DNA of 64,000 nt from Liolophura sinensis (taxonomy: Eukaryota > Mollusca > Polyplacophora > Chitonida > Chitonidae), in contig NW_027017953.1 of assembly GCF_032854445.1 (NCBI RefSeq), positions 1,336,444 through 1,400,443 on the forward strand. Reading direction: 5' to 3'. The notes below the pieces were generated by a model. That model was not told the origin of the DNA, did no database searches, and was given only the letters and a program-made list of their open reading frames with translations. Positions 40,325 to 53,180 of this stretch are shown piece by piece (the first letter of the stretch is position 1; each line of letters starts with the position of its first letter). A program made the translations under genes and the position numbers.

Positions 40325-40835
40325 TTGGACGAGAAAAAAAATGACATAAGTTTTGTTTCGAGGAGAAAAAAAGTAAGACAGAAAATTTTATTTTTTTACC
40401 CAGCGACTTTTAAAACCGGGTCCCCTGACTTAACCGACCAGTAACAGGTGACGTCATATATATTCAAGAACAAGTGGCATCCTTGGCAATGGGCGTGTTG
40501 TGATATTTGTTTTTCAATAGCTTTAAACCGAGGACGTAGTAACAAAGCCTATAGATCTCTGAATATATACAGCCTTCACACCGATCATACAGCTACAAGA
40601 GATAAAAGTAACGATGGTACTTTCTCCTGATCGGGACATACTTCTGTGTGAGTAATATTATAGGTTCGTAGCCGTAAATGTGGCATGGTGAAAAAAAAAA
40701 CATTTGGAAGGGAAAAAATTTAATGGCGAAAAATTTGGCTTCGAGCAGAAAAAAGAATGAGAAAATTATTTTTTCCGTCAACTTTTAAAGTTGAGTAACT
40801 GACTTAATTGACAAGTGGGCCTAACAGGTGGCTTG
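40325..40835. repeat. Diverged direct repeat pair
   Basis: About 110-130 bp at 40325-40450 recurs in diverged form at 40700-40833 (shared order: A-rich, TTCGAG.AGAAAAAA, AGAAAATTATTTTTT, ACTTTTAAA, CTGACTTAA, TAACAGGTG). Unknown origin. Confidence 0.5.
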
Positions 40836-41214
40836 CCGTGAAACAGCCATGCAGTACACGGCAGCCATAGACAAACATTTCTCAGTGATCACAGAAATAA
40901 CTGATAAATCCAGAACATGGATTATAGTGGACCTGATCGCCAACACAAGTCCACTGAGAACTGTTTTAAACACATCATTCTCGGCTGCTACACTGCGGGG
41001 TCTTTGCTTAACGGGCACAACCAGAGACAAAGTGACAAAGGAAGGAGTAGAAAGCTTACAACGATTTGGTTTAGGCACGCAATGCACATTTCTAATTATC
41101 AACGACATAGCTTATAAATATATGGATTTCAATGAGATATGGATTGGCAACAGTCACGACAACTGCACAGCTACCATAAACATCTCCAGAATGAAGATCG
41201 AAATCTCAAGTTAA
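40828..41214 (+). CDS. Hypothetical 128-codon ORF, doubtful
   Basis: A non-repetitive ORF starting MACRETAMQYTAAIDKHFSV and ending MKIEISS. I do not recognise it. No signal peptide or membrane helix is evident, and several NXT/NXS sites occur near the end. It begins in the second copy of a diverged direct repeat. The opposite strand is also open for 95 codons (40821-41108), which lowers confidence. It could be an exon or chance. Confidence 0.15.
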   Translation: MACRETAMQYTAAIDKHFSVITEITDKSRTWIIVDLIANTSPLRTVLNTSFSAATLRGLCLTGTTRDKVTKEGVESLQRFGLGTQCTFLIINDIAYKYMDFNEIWIGNSHDNCTATINISRMKIEISS

Positions 41215-41399
41215 ATAGGTAAGACATTAAAATACGTAATCCAGTCCAGGTGGAAATGACACAAGCTATGTAAAGAGAACTTTAGAACACCAAGCTCACG
41301 TTGACACAGGCTGTATAACTGTGCATGACAAATGTAGGCATAGACGTCTACAATGATTTACTGTTTGTGTATACATCCAGTGACGTACTGTTTGGTTAA

Positions 41400-41725
41400 A
41401 GCATGTCTCACTGGGGCTTTATCCGTGCACCTAGCGATAGTTAACCACTGTACACCAAACACCGGGACGTTATCCTTGCACCTGGTGATAGTGAAGTACT
41501 TTACACCAAATACTGGGGCGCTAATTTTGCGCCTGGTGATAGTGAACTACAGTACACCAAACACTGGGACATTAACCGCACACCTGTTGATAGTGAACTA
41601 CAGTACGCCAAACACTGGAACGTTAACCGTGCACCTGGTGATAGTGAACTGGTGTACACCAAACACTGGGCCGCTAAGCGTACACCTAGAGATAGTGAAC
41701 TACTGTACACCCAAGCACTGGGTAT
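41400..41725. repeat. About 51-bp minisatellite, 6 copies
   Basis: Unit contains GATAGTGAACTACAGTACAC, CAAACACTGGGACGTTAACC, GTGCACCTGGT. Degenerate copies. Confidence 0.9.
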
Positions 41726-41749
41726 TCGTATAGAGGGTTTATTAACCGT

Positions 41750-42750
41750 GACGTTTGATGTACAGAGCGTATGTTAACTGTGAAGTTTTGAGGTACAGCA
41801 GGTGTCTTAACTGTGACGTATTGATGTGCAGAGGGTATGTTAACTATGACTTATTGACGTACAGAGTGTATGTTAACTGTGACGTTTTAACGTAGAGAGG
41901 GTATGTTAACTGTGACGTATTGACATGCTTAGGGTATGGTAACTGTGGCGTATTGAATTACAGAGGGTATGTTAACTGAGACATACTGACGTATTGAGTG
42001 TATGTTAACTGTGACGTATTGACGTGCAGAGGATATGTTAACTGAGACGTATTGATGTTCAGAGGATATGTTAACTGTGACGGATTAACGTACAGAGGGT
42101 ATGCTAACTGTGATGTATTGACATGCTTAGGGTATGTTAACTGTGTCGTTTTAACGTACAAAATGTGTCTGAACTGTGACGTACTGACGTACAGAGGGTA
42201 TGTTATCTATGACGTATTGACGTACCAAGTATATGTGAGCTGTGACGGATTAACGTACAGAGGGTATGCTAACTGTGACGTATTGACATGCTTAGGGTAT
42301 GTTAACTGTGTCGTTTTAACGTACAAAATGTGTCTGAACTGTGATGTATTGACGTACAGCGGGTATGTTAACTGTGACGTATTGACGTACAGAGGGTATG
42401 TTAACTGAGACGTTTTGATGTGCAGAGGGTATGTTAACTGTGGCGTATTGGTGTGCAGAGACTATGTTAACTGTGAAATATTGACGTACAGCCGGTGTCT
42501 CAACTGTGACGTATTGACGTACAGCTGGTGTCTTAACTGTAACGTATTCACGTACAGCTAGTGTCTCAACTGTGACGTACTGACGTACAGTCGGTGTCTC
42601 AACTGTGACGTATTGACGTACAGAGGGTTTGTTAGCTAAGACGTACTGACATGCAGAGTGGGGTATGTTGACCGTGACGAATTGACTTGCAGAGGGTATG
42701 TTAACTGTGACGTATTGAAGTGCAGAGGGTATGTTAACTGTGATGTACTG
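41750..42750. repeat. 33-bp minisatellite, about 30 copies
   Basis: Unit CAGAGGGTATGTTAACTGTG then ACGTATTGACGTA. A block of about 180-190 bp recurs (near 42060-42190 and 42240-42350). HpaI-like GTTAAC in most units. Confidence 0.94.
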
Positions 42751-42759
42751 GGTATTGAC

Positions 42760-43094
42760 AAAGAGTTGGTCCTACTCCCGGCTCAACTTAAACACATAAA
42801 CAGCTCTCATTCCTTAAATTCATCTACCTGGAACTCGGTCGTGTCATCCACAATGCCATCTGACTGACAACGCTGTACATGTTCACCACAACCGCAAGCT
42901 TCCCCAACAACAGGTATCACCATTGTGAGATAATCCACGGCAGCTATCCTCACAGCCACACAATCTACAGCTTTAACAGCTTCAATCCTTACTGTAACAT
43001 ATTTTTGATGAATATCTCCACTGTGACCTATTTTATAGCGGCTACTTTCACTGTGAAATGCACAGCAGGTTTCTTTAATTTGACATTTTTTGCA
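42760..43094. other. Between two arrays, nothing recognised
   Basis: Short overlapping ORFs on both strands (42807-43100 minus, 42879-43118 plus), none recognised. Confidence 0.4.
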
Positions 43095-43325
43095 GCTCAT
43101 CCGTTAGAACATATTTAAGTCTCATCCGCTAGAACATACGAAAGTCTCGTCCGTTAGGGCACACGGAAGTTTCATCAGTTAGGACATACGGAAGTCTCAT
43201 CCGTTAGGACGGACTGAAGTTTCATCTGTTAGACATACGGAAGCCTCATCCGTTAGGACATACGGAAGCCTCATCCGTTAGAACATACGGAAGCCTCATC
43301 CGTTAGAACATACGGAAGCTGCAAC
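43095..43325. repeat. 25-bp minisatellite, about 9 copies
   Basis: Unit CTCATCCGTTAGAACATACG then GAAGC. Confidence 0.93.
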
Positions 43326-43639
43326 GATCAGAACACACGAAAGTATGATAAAATGAGAGCTGCACGACCTTGTGATGGCTGGCAAATGGTCAACGTGTTT
43401 CAGTAAATGTTTAAATTGCAGCAATGACACGCTCCCTTGCACTATGACATCAACAGAATAAGGTAAAATCAATTCACTTATATTACTTGCAATTTATTAA
43501 CGCCACTGGTCTAAACTGGCATCAAAATGATGTTTTGTCATTACAAATAATAAACAATTACATGGACATAACGTGCAAGGACAGGCCTCGGGGACCGCAT
43601 ACAGAATCCTGGTTTGTACAGAATAGGTCATGTAAAAGG

Positions 43640-44155
43640 CTATATCGCAGACTTATTCGTTAGAACACACATACAGGGCTCTACAGGGGAAACTTATTCG
43701 TTAGAACAGACATACGCGACTCTACAGCGCAGACTTATTCGTTAGAACACACATACACGGCTCTACATCGCAGACTTATTCGTTAGAACACACATACACG
43801 GCTCTACAGCACAGACTTATTCGTTAGAACACACATACAGGCCCTACAGGGGGAACTTATTCGTTAGAACAGACATACGCGAGCAGACTTTTTCGTTAGA
43901 ACACACATACGCGAGTCTACAGGGGAAACTTATTCGTTAGAACACACATACACGGCTCTACAGCGCAGCTTATTCGTTAGAACACACATACACGGCTCTA
44001 CAGCGCAGACTTATTCGTTAGAACACACATACACGGCTCTACAGCGCAGACTTATTCGTTAGAACACACATACGCGACTCTACAGGGGAAACTCATTTGT
44101 TAGAACACACATACAGGGCTCTACAGCGCAGACTTATTCCTTAGAACACACATAC
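43640..44155. repeat. 41-bp minisatellite, about 12 copies
   Basis: Unit ACTTATTCGTTAGAACACAC, ATACACGGCTCTACAGCGCA, G, with a variant ending AGGGGAA. The CGTTAGAACA core is shared with the 25-bp array 300 bp upstream, so the two arrays may share an origin. Confidence 0.94.
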
Positions 44156-46204
44156 ACGAAAGCTATGCTATTTGTATATGAACACTCATATAAAACAAAT
44201 TCAGAATTAAACATTCTGGAAATGTCATTCATTCAACAGAGCTACCTAAAATACAAGCACAAAGGTGGAATTGTCTTTCTATTGCATTTAGAATATAAAG
44301 TTAAAAGTGCAGGTTTTCCACTGGTACAAAATTTGAGTAACAGGCTAAGTGTGATTGCAATAAAGTTGACCAATATATTAATGTTACAGTTTGTAAAGCA
44401 CTAAAGTATGAATGAACCCACCCGCGGCCAGTCAGCCTTTGATGTCCAATGTATGCCTTTTTTTAAAACATCCAAAATTGATTATGTTTGAGTTACATAA
44501 ACTAACATTTCCGTACAACTAACAATCTATAGCTTAGAAAAATAAGTTCGGGGAAATACTTTACTGAATGTGCACATGTTGCAATTTACGGCTCCTTAAA
44601 CATTTTGAGTTTGATTTTCGTGGACACTACATTCCTTTATTTCTCGAAAAGCACTGATGGTCGACATAGGTGAGCATGCGCAGTCCCCACTGATTTTAAA
44701 ATTATAACTCACTGAAGACGATTACCTGCTGTGAATACACGTCTATGCCGAACATTTGTTAACTTCTTGCTCATGTTTGTCTATATAACCCGTGAACCAC
44801 TGCCTATGGAGACATTCGCAAGGACACCATTCTATAGTGTACCATCATGGCAGGGGTTAATAAACTTTGGTGCACTGAAATGGAATATGGGCAAATCCAA
44901 CTCCCATCGGACGGGAATGCTCTCAAAAGTAATAAAATATATATTTACGACAAGTTGTTATTATTATTTTTTAAAAATGGCCCTTTATGGTGAAATCTAA
45001 TAAACTGAAATTCAAATAAACGACATAAAGTTAAGTATTCTGTGGATGAATAACTGTATCGGCTGATAGGCGTATTTTATCCAGATTTTATGAAATGAGT
45101 TTCCAGGTGAAATGATCCAAGACCAAAATACGTATTCCAAATTTATCGTCAGGGGTACAGAAAAAATGGGACAAAAACTGACATATTTTTGTCGAAAATA
45201 AAGACGAAACGGGCGAAAATTCGAACGTGATTTGTATGTCATGGTGAAACAATGCATTACATTTCAATTCACTGCACTGAAGCACTGTGAAAAAAATGTG
45301 CGGAAACTTATTCGTGTTCGTTACCGGAAGGGAACTAATGAGTCGATAAAAAGTTATTAATTCAATGAAAAAGTCTATATATTAGAACTGTTTGTAAATA
45401 TACTTGAAAACAACATTTCTAGTGTTTGGACAAAAATAAGCAAAGTGCCTCTTGCAGTGATGATAGGCTTGTATGTATAAATATATGTAGTATCATTTGC
45501 TTGGCAAGGATGCTAAAATGTAACTAATCAGAAATTGTTGTCTTAATAAGGCATACAAACCATGCACGTGAGGTCATTACTATTCAGCTACCAGAAGCAT
45601 GTTTTTGTTTATAATGTTATTTACTTTTGAACATGATACTCCCAAGGAAATTGGCAAAGTGGTTTAACACCCACTCGGTTGTTCTGTATTCATTATTCGC
45701 CGCCTGAACAGGGCGTCTCTGTTGTAAGTAAGCGACGCGCGACTGGGTGCAGTTCTGATTACCTTCTAACCAAAGCTGCTATAGTCTCGAGAGAGCGTAC
45801 ACGAAGACCTGCCACATGGCATACAGGCTAATCCCTTGTTAGAACAAATCCCTAGTCCTACTGTGTCGGTATCGGGCATTGCGCACTTTGAAGAGCCCGA
45901 GTTGTTCCTCCTTCTTGGCACACCTCCATGGTCGTACTTAACAAATTTTCAGACCTATGAGGACGGAGGAGACCTTAGAGTGCATGTTACGTGCCTCCTT
46001 GTTTCCACCTCTCTGTTATCTATTGCTACTTCACTGAGACGAATTACCGAAGGCAAGTAAGCTGCCCCGCCCAAGCCATTATACTGATACCGGTCAACCA
46101 GTTGTTGCACCATCCCTCAATGCTGAGCGAGGAAGTTACAACTTCCTCTTTTAAGATCTTTGGTGCGATCCGACCCAGGAATGACGTTCACAGTTGACAT
46201 AAGC
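44156..46204. other. About 2 kb without a recognised feature
   Basis: AT-rich, with short ORFs of up to 89 codons that match nothing I know. No repeats seen. Confidence 0.5.
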
Positions 46205-47610
46205 TGTGCAAATTTTCTGTTGTTTTACATACAACAATCTATGACCATTATCAGCCGTACTTATCAGGATAACACTCCGTGTAAATTGTTCTGTTGTTTT
46301 AAATACCATAATCTGTGGCCATTATTAGCCGTACTTGTCAGATTAACACCCTGTGTAAATCGTTCTGTTGTTTTACATAGCATAATCTATGGCCATTATC
46401 AGCCGTACTTGTCAGAATAACACCCGTGTAAATTGTTCTGTTGTTTTACATACCACAATCTATAACTATTATCAGCCGTACTTATCAGAATAACACCCCG
46501 TGTAAATCGTTCTGTTGTTTTACATACCACAATCCATGGCCATTATCAGCCGTACTTGTCAGAATAACACCCTGTGTAAATTGTTCTGTTGTTTTACATA
46601 CCACAATCTATGGCTATTATCAGCCGTACTTGTCAGAATAACACCCTATGTAAATTGTTCTGTTGTTTTCCGTACCACAATCTATGACCAGTATCAGCCG
46701 TACTTGTCAAAATAACACCCTGTGTAAATTGTTCTGTTGTTTTGCATAACATAATCTGTGACCATTTTCAACCGTACTTGTCAGAATAACACCCTATGTA
46801 AATTGTTCTGTTGTTTTACATACCATAATCCATGGCTATTATCAGCCGTACTTATCAGAATTACACCCTGTGTAAATTGTTCTGTTGTTTTACATACCAT
46901 TATCTATGGCTATTATCAACCTTACTTATTAGAATAACACCCTGTGTAAATTGTTCTGTTGTTTTCCGTACCACAATCTATGACCAGTATCAGCCGTACT
47001 TGTCAGAATAACACCCCGTGTAAATCGTTCTGTTGTTTTACATACCATAATCTATGGTCATTATCAGCTGTACTTGTCAGAATAACACCCCGTGTAAATT
47101 GTTCTGTTGTTTTGCATAACATAATCTATGACCATTTTCAACCGTACTTGTCAGAATAACACCCCGTGTAAATTGTTCTGTTGTTTTCCGTACCACAATC
47201 TATGACCAGTATCAGCCGTACTTGTCAGAATAACACCCTGTGTAAATTGTTCTGTTGTTTTACATACCATATTCTATGGCTATTATCAACCATACTTGTC
47301 AGAATAACACCCTGTGTAAATTGTTCTGTTGTTTTCCGTACCACAATCTATGACCAGTATCAGCCGTACTTGTCAAAATAACACCCTGTGTAAATTGTTC
47401 TGTTGTTTTGCATAACATAATCTATGACCATTTTCAACCGTACTTATCAGAATAACACCCCGTGTAAATTGTTCTGTTGTTTTGCATACCATAATCTATG
47501 GCTATTATCAGCCGTACTTGTCAGAATAACACCCCGTGTAAATTGTTCTGTTGTTTTACATACCATAATCTATGGCTATTATTAGCCGTACTTGTCAGAA
47601 TAACACCCAT
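46205..47610. repeat. 74-bp minisatellite, about 19 copies
   Basis: Unit begins AGAATAACACCCTGTGTAAA, then TTGTTCTGTTGTTTTACATA, CCACAATCTATGGCCATTAT, CAGCCGTACTTGTC. Variants with TTTTCCGTACC or TTTTGCATAAC recur at regular places, suggesting higher-order duplication. 66-codon ORFs repeat every 222 bp; artefacts. Confidence 0.95.
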
Positions 47611-48839
47611 GTTGCCCATTTCCCTACATGTATACCCTCCCATGTAACCCTTTACTTCAATGCCTGGTTGCCACTGGCCAGGTGCGAGTGAAGTGCCCGG
47701 ATGTCCGAGGTCTCGAATAAAATGTATTATACTAGGGCAGTATAATTAAGGGATGGGGGCTATAATACTTTCTATCAGGTCCGCTATCGTCAGTCGAAAA
47801 CGAAAGCCACCGGTTTATACTTAGATTTTGTCAGCGTACATGACTGACAGTAAGGAATATACAATATTGAAAGTAGTATGCGTGGTTCTAAGGTCGTTTC
47901 CGGTGTTGTTTAAAGGCCTTCCGTCAAATAACTCATTCCTATCATTACTATGATCATACATACACATGTGAGTAATATATCGTCTACTGTGCTCGCTTAG
48001 CTCGGGCAAAATCTATCAAAAACTCCGCCTTATTCTGATGTCTGGGCCTTGTTTGAAAGGGATAACCGGTGTAGGTAACACATTTCCGAAGCACTGGTCT
48101 TAACTTTCAAACATTTCTTCACTCTGTCGTTTTTTTTGTTTTTTTTTTGAAACTAGGTTTCTACGGTGGATATTTGGGACCGCCTTTCGGTACATGTGGT
48201 TAAGGCAATATTCCCCTACCACTTAAGTTAACCTATACCAATTACATAGTTTTCAGCAATGATTGAATCAAGGCACTGTGGTGTAGTTACATTTAAACTT
48301 TCGTCTAAGGCGATCTCAAACTGCGTGAAATTGCTACATCTGCATTTATCTATACAATCACCACGATTTCTCGTACTCCGTTCTATACATATATACAACC
48401 CCTACCCTCACATCCTTTTAGTGCTATACCGTGTATTTCCCTTGGTTATTAGTAGGCAGTACTAAAACGTACAGGAGACGTTACAACTCTGCTGGCCATG
48501 TAACTGGAATGCACTGATCTCACAATTCACACCTGAGGACTTGCTGGCAAAACATTCTGCATATACAGTGCAATACGTACGTAGTGTTAACGTATAGAAC
48601 GGTATCTAATTCAAGGGCGGATAACTCTCCTTAAATGCGGTTGTCCTAACCATACGCGTATTGCCGAACCACATGTACAAGAATTCCTCTTGACATTAAC
48701 TTAATAGGTGCAGTTGGATGGCGGAAACTTGTTTAGAATTTAAAAGAATACTTCTAAAACAAAACGCTTCAACTCGACGTCGTTCAATAAAGAAATCTGT
48801 CTCTGTGTACCTTAGGGGCACATGGAAGAGCAGGTTAAT
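47611..48839. other. Nothing recognised
   Basis: About 1.2 kb of AT-rich sequence with no repeat or gene that I can support. A T-run occurs at 48129-48150. Confidence 0.5.
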
Positions 48840-49038
48840 TTTTTTTTTTTTTTTTTTTTTGATTGGTGTTTTACGCCGTGCTCAAGAATATTTCACTTAT
48901 ACGACGGCGGCCAGTATTATGGTGGGTGGAAACCGGGCACAGCCCGGGGGAAAGCCACGACCATCGCAGGTTGCCGACAGACCTTCCCACTTACGGACGG
49001 AGAGGAAGGCCAGCATGAGCTGGACTTGAACTTACAGC
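48840..49038 (-). mobile_element. SINE with perfect 15-bp target-site duplication
   Basis: Minus-strand sense: B-box region AAGTTCAAGTCCAGCTCATG, GTGGGAAGGTCTGTCGGCAA, GGATGGTCGTGGC, ACCATAATACTGGCCGCCGT, GAGCACGGCGTAAAACACCA, then an A-tract of about 20. GAAGAGCAGGTTAAT flanks it at 48825-48839 and 49039-49053, a clean duplication. The 5' head is truncated. Probably a young insertion. Confidence 0.88.
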
Positions 49039-49204
49039 GAAGAGCAGGTTAATGGGAAAAATAAACGGAAGAAATCGTATACCTATTAAAAGGAGAATCA
49101 GATTCAGTTTAGTGCTAGTCCATAAGATAAATACACTTTTGATGATAATATTTTCCCCTGTACCATTTATTTCAATGCGCGTTTCTATGGCCAACAGACA
49201 TTAA

Positions 49205-50375
49205 TGCTCCAGTTATTATCTGTAGCCTATGTTGATTTTCTGTTACACAGTACAGCCACTGTATCATAAAGATTAACGCCGGCTATACGTGACTTCCACG
49301 TCCCCAGTGTGTAGCCTATGTTGACTTTCTGTTACACAGTACACCTACTGTATCATAAAGATTAACGCCGGCTATACGTGACTTCCACGTCCCCAGTGTG
49401 TAGCCTATGTTGACTTTCTGTTACACTGTACAACCACTGTATCATAAAGATTAACGTCGGCTATACGTGACCTCCACGTCCCCAGTGTGTAGCCTATGTT
49501 GACTTTCTGTTACACAGTACAGCCACTGTATCATAAAGATTAACGCCGGCTATATGTGACTTCCACGTCCCCAGTGTGTAGCTTATGTTGACTTTCTGTT
49601 ACACAGTACAGCCACTGTAATCATAAAGATTGACGCCGGCTATACGTGACTTCCACGTCCTCAGTGTGTAGCCTATGTTGACTTTCTGTTACACAGTACA
49701 GCCACTATATCATAAAGATTAACGCCGGCTATACGTGACCTCCACGTCCCAAGTGTGTAGCCTATGTTGACTTTCTGTTACACAGTACAGCCACTATATC
49801 ATAAAGATTAACGCCGGCTATACGTGACTTTCACATCCTCAGTGTGTAGCCTACGTTGACTTTCTGTTACACAGTACAGCCACTGTATCATAAAGATTAA
49901 CGCCGGCTATACGCGACTTCCACGTCCTCAATGTGTAGCCTATGTTGACTTTCTGTTACACAATACAGCCACTGTATCATAAAGATTAACGCCGGCTATA
50001 TGTGACTTCCACGTCTCAATGTGTAGCCTATGTTGACTTTCTGTTACACAGTACAACCACTGTATCATAAAGATTAACGCCGGCTATACGCGACTTCCAC
50101 GTCCTCAATGTGTAGCCTATGTTGACTTTCTGTTACACAGTACAGCCACTGTATCATAAAGACTAACGCCGGCTATATGTGACTTTCACATCCTCAGTGT
50201 GTAGCCTATGATGAGTTTCTGTTACACAGTACAGCCATTGTATCATAAAGATTAACGCCGGCTATACGCGACTTCCACGTCCTCAATGTGTAGCCTATGT
50301 TGACTTTCTGTTACACAGTACAACCACTGTATCATAAAGATTAACGCCTTTCACATCCTCAATGTGTAGCCTACA
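49205..50375. repeat. 89-bp minisatellite, about 13 copies
   Basis: Unit GTGTAGCCTATGTTGACTTT, CTGTTACACAGTACAGCCAC, TGTATCATAAAGATTAACGC, CGGCTATACGTGACTTCCAC, GTCCCCAGT. Copies differ by a few bases; the last is truncated. Confidence 0.95.
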
Positions 50376-51964
50376 CGTTCATGGTGGGACTTTTTCACCT
50401 ACTGAAGAAAATGTCAACATGAAAGGTTCCTGGCTAGGCCTATATCTGCCATAACACTTTACGTATGCTATTGTCATAAGATCGTTGCTACCTGATCTAA
50501 AGACCCACTCTAATCCGCACGTGAGCACCCACATGTAGCTGATCCGTTATGCCCACTATATCGTCATGTAAAATCGTATTTTGGGCCTTGTGTGAAAGAC
50601 GCACGACGTACGCCTTAGTGTGTGACCTGCGCCTACGTCTACGTTCACAAACGTTCACGATCACAAACGTCGAGGCGATATAATACGCCCATCTCTCTTC
50701 AGTGTTCATTCAGTACCAGAAGTCGCTCCATTCATGTGCAAGACATTTTGTTGTCGTTATGGTGGGGTGAGTGAGTTGATGCTTGGGGTTTAACGTGGTA
50801 CTTAACAATTTTTCAGTTTTATGACAACGAAGGAGTCCTTTGTTATGGTGGAAGTTATGAACGAAAACGTGACTGTATTAGTATGGCTATGAAGGCCCCA
50901 CGTGTACTATTAGGCTATGTCGCCTGTTGCATAACTGGCTAACACGGTGTGCCTCATTAAATCTGCGACTGTGTGAACAGTTCACCGGAGAAACAGGATG
51001 GAGTCAGTGACGGCGTCTAGGGAAACCTTAATCTTAAGAAGACAGGATTTCTCAAGAAAAGGACGAGAGGATAAATGAAGGCGATAAGCATAAACTCAAG
51101 GAAACGTTCCAATCACAAAGTGGTGATATATAACGATATAGGCTCAAGGAAGCTTAATGATAAAAACGATATGTGTTTAAAGGAGAAAAAGTACTGAATC
51201 CAATCCATTTGACTTTTCGGGAAAGTAGTAAGGAAATGAATGCAGCAAAAGACGTGAAACGACAATTGCTGACTGGCATCTCGCCGTACTTACACCAAAT
51301 TGTAAAACAGGTCCCCGAGAAATAGAAGAACTAAGCTTATATAACGAGGAGATATAAACAGATAATGGCTACAAGCAACAGCCTGCACGGGTGAATATTT
51401 TGTGGTTAAATTGCCCTACAGGCCTATGCCGTCTGTTAAAGGACAAAACAGCATTGGCTAAAACATATTGCAATCGAAAGCAGGACACTAAACTTTTACT
51501 GGGTTGAAAAAAATCTATAAAAAGTATTTAATACCTGTTTTAGATAATTTGAATGGTAGTCTTTCAGTGGACACAAACACTAGTCAGATGCTGTTTTCCC
51601 ACATTAAACGTTATTAGTGCAATTGTTCGCCAGGGGAAACACCTATTCTCCGGTGGAGAGCCATCTCCCCTGATATTTGTTTGTATTCTTGATCACTTTT
51701 AAACCAAGACAGATAATTTGACGTCCTGTGTCGGCTCAAAATACTCACCAAAATAACTACAACGTACAACATGGTTAGACAGGCGCTAAATATGTTTGTT
51801 ATTCTTCCAAACGTATGAAAGTAGTAGGGGTCGATCAGACACTGTTTTACTTCATGTATAATGCATCTGTTATTTATTTATTAGACTTTTGGGACATTTT
51901 CAAGAATAACAGGTGAAAGACGGCGCTCAACTTAATTCGTGTGTGGAGTATAGGCATTCTAATC
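50376..51964. other. Nothing recognised
   Basis: About 1.6 kb. No repeat, gene or RNA that I can support. Confidence 0.5.
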
Positions 51965-52235
51965 CTTGGTGCATGGGGACCGCCACATGGGGACCGCCAC
52001 ACCTTGATGCATGGGCACCGCCACACCTTGGTGCATGGGCACCGCCACATGGGGACCGCCACACCTTGGTGCATGGGCACCGCCACATGGGGACCGCCAC
52101 ACCTTGGTGCATGGGTACCGCCACATGGGGACCGCCATACCTTGGTGCATGGGCACCGCTTCATGTGGACCGCCACACCTTGGTGCATGGGCACCGTCAC
52201 ATGGGGACCGCCACACCTTGCTAGATGTTGACCGC
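51965..52235. repeat. GC-rich 38-bp minisatellite, about 7 copies
   Basis: Unit CTTGGTGCATGGGCACCGCC then ACATGGGGACCGCCACAC. Five frames are open for 65-126 codons across it; low-complexity artefacts. The GC content contrasts with the flanks. Confidence 0.94.
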
Positions 52236-52876
52236 CACAAATCGCCATGTACATGTGATGCTTACCAGGGCTGACTTAACGAAAGCCTACTTCATCAGGC
52301 ACTACGAAATTATAGAGCAGAGCGTTTGTTGTTGTTGAAATACCGGTTTGGGACCGCTTCGTGACGTGCCCCGTCAAATCAAAGCTTTTATTAATGCATT
52401 AATCATGCATATAATTTGTTTTTGGTTTACAATGCGTATTATCCGTTTACACATGTAGATTAGTTTCATGTTTTCGTTTTTACAACAATATATACTTCGA
52501 TGACTGGGACAGATTCCAGACATTTGTGATTCGATTTAGGTGCACAGGGGATCGGCCCGCAGAATCATGGTATCGCCGATGAATATAAGTTCTGTCACGA
52601 GGAACCTGTCCTTATTTAGACGGTAGCCTAATAATGTAGCACAGCAACAAATAGTCCTCAGTTTCAACCTATCGTTGTTGTTGATGTAGATTTTTTCTTT
52701 AAGATCTGATATTTGTACCTTGTTATTTTTATGAATTTATATAGTCAGGTGAATATTTGTCCTCTAAGATGCAATTCAGGTATACACGTTACGTTCCCTC
52801 AGAATCATGGTTCCGCTGATGTGGATGTATTTTCATTTTTTTTTCAGTTGACGACATGAATTCCTTTAATATTTGT

Positions 52877-53180
52877 TTAGAATAGCCTGGGGTTTACACC
52901 CTTAAATGTTTTGACTTCCTGCAAGTAGTTTGGCTCTTTGTCATATTCAATGTATTTAAGGAGATAGTGCTCTATTGTTTCTTCGTATTCCTGACAGGCC
53001 CCACAAGGAGGTGAAGTGTTTTGAATCCCAGTTGAAAGACGCACTTGCAAGCCTGTATTTCCTAGTCTCATGCGTATTATATTTATGTCATCTTCCTTAT
53101 TTGGCAGTTGGAACACGTTTGATTTGGTTATCACTTCGTCTAATACTTTATAAAGCCATTTATTTTGTGCTTAAATGGAA
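52877..53180 (-). pseudogene. Non-LTR retrotransposon remnant (3' end of pol-like ORF)
   Basis: The minus frame encodes NIIRMRLGNTGLQVRL, PPCGACQEYEETIEHYLL, ending within 60 codons. The R.R.G.TGL..RL then C..C...EETIEHYL pattern is the Cys/His tail found after reverse transcriptase or RNase H in LINE ORF2 proteins. An in-frame stop lies just upstream (near 53180) and no reverse transcriptase motifs precede it, so this is a dead fragment. Confidence 0.7.

Noticed and set aside
46160-47381. Series of 66-codon ORFs with near-identical sequence as a small-gene family
   Set aside because: Each is three units of the 74-bp repeat (222 bp); no start or stop context beyond the repeat.
51874-52274. 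Gly/Pro/His-rich ORFs that look collagen- or shell-matrix-like
   Set aside because: A 38-bp GC-rich repeat is open in five frames; no signal peptide and no flanking exons.
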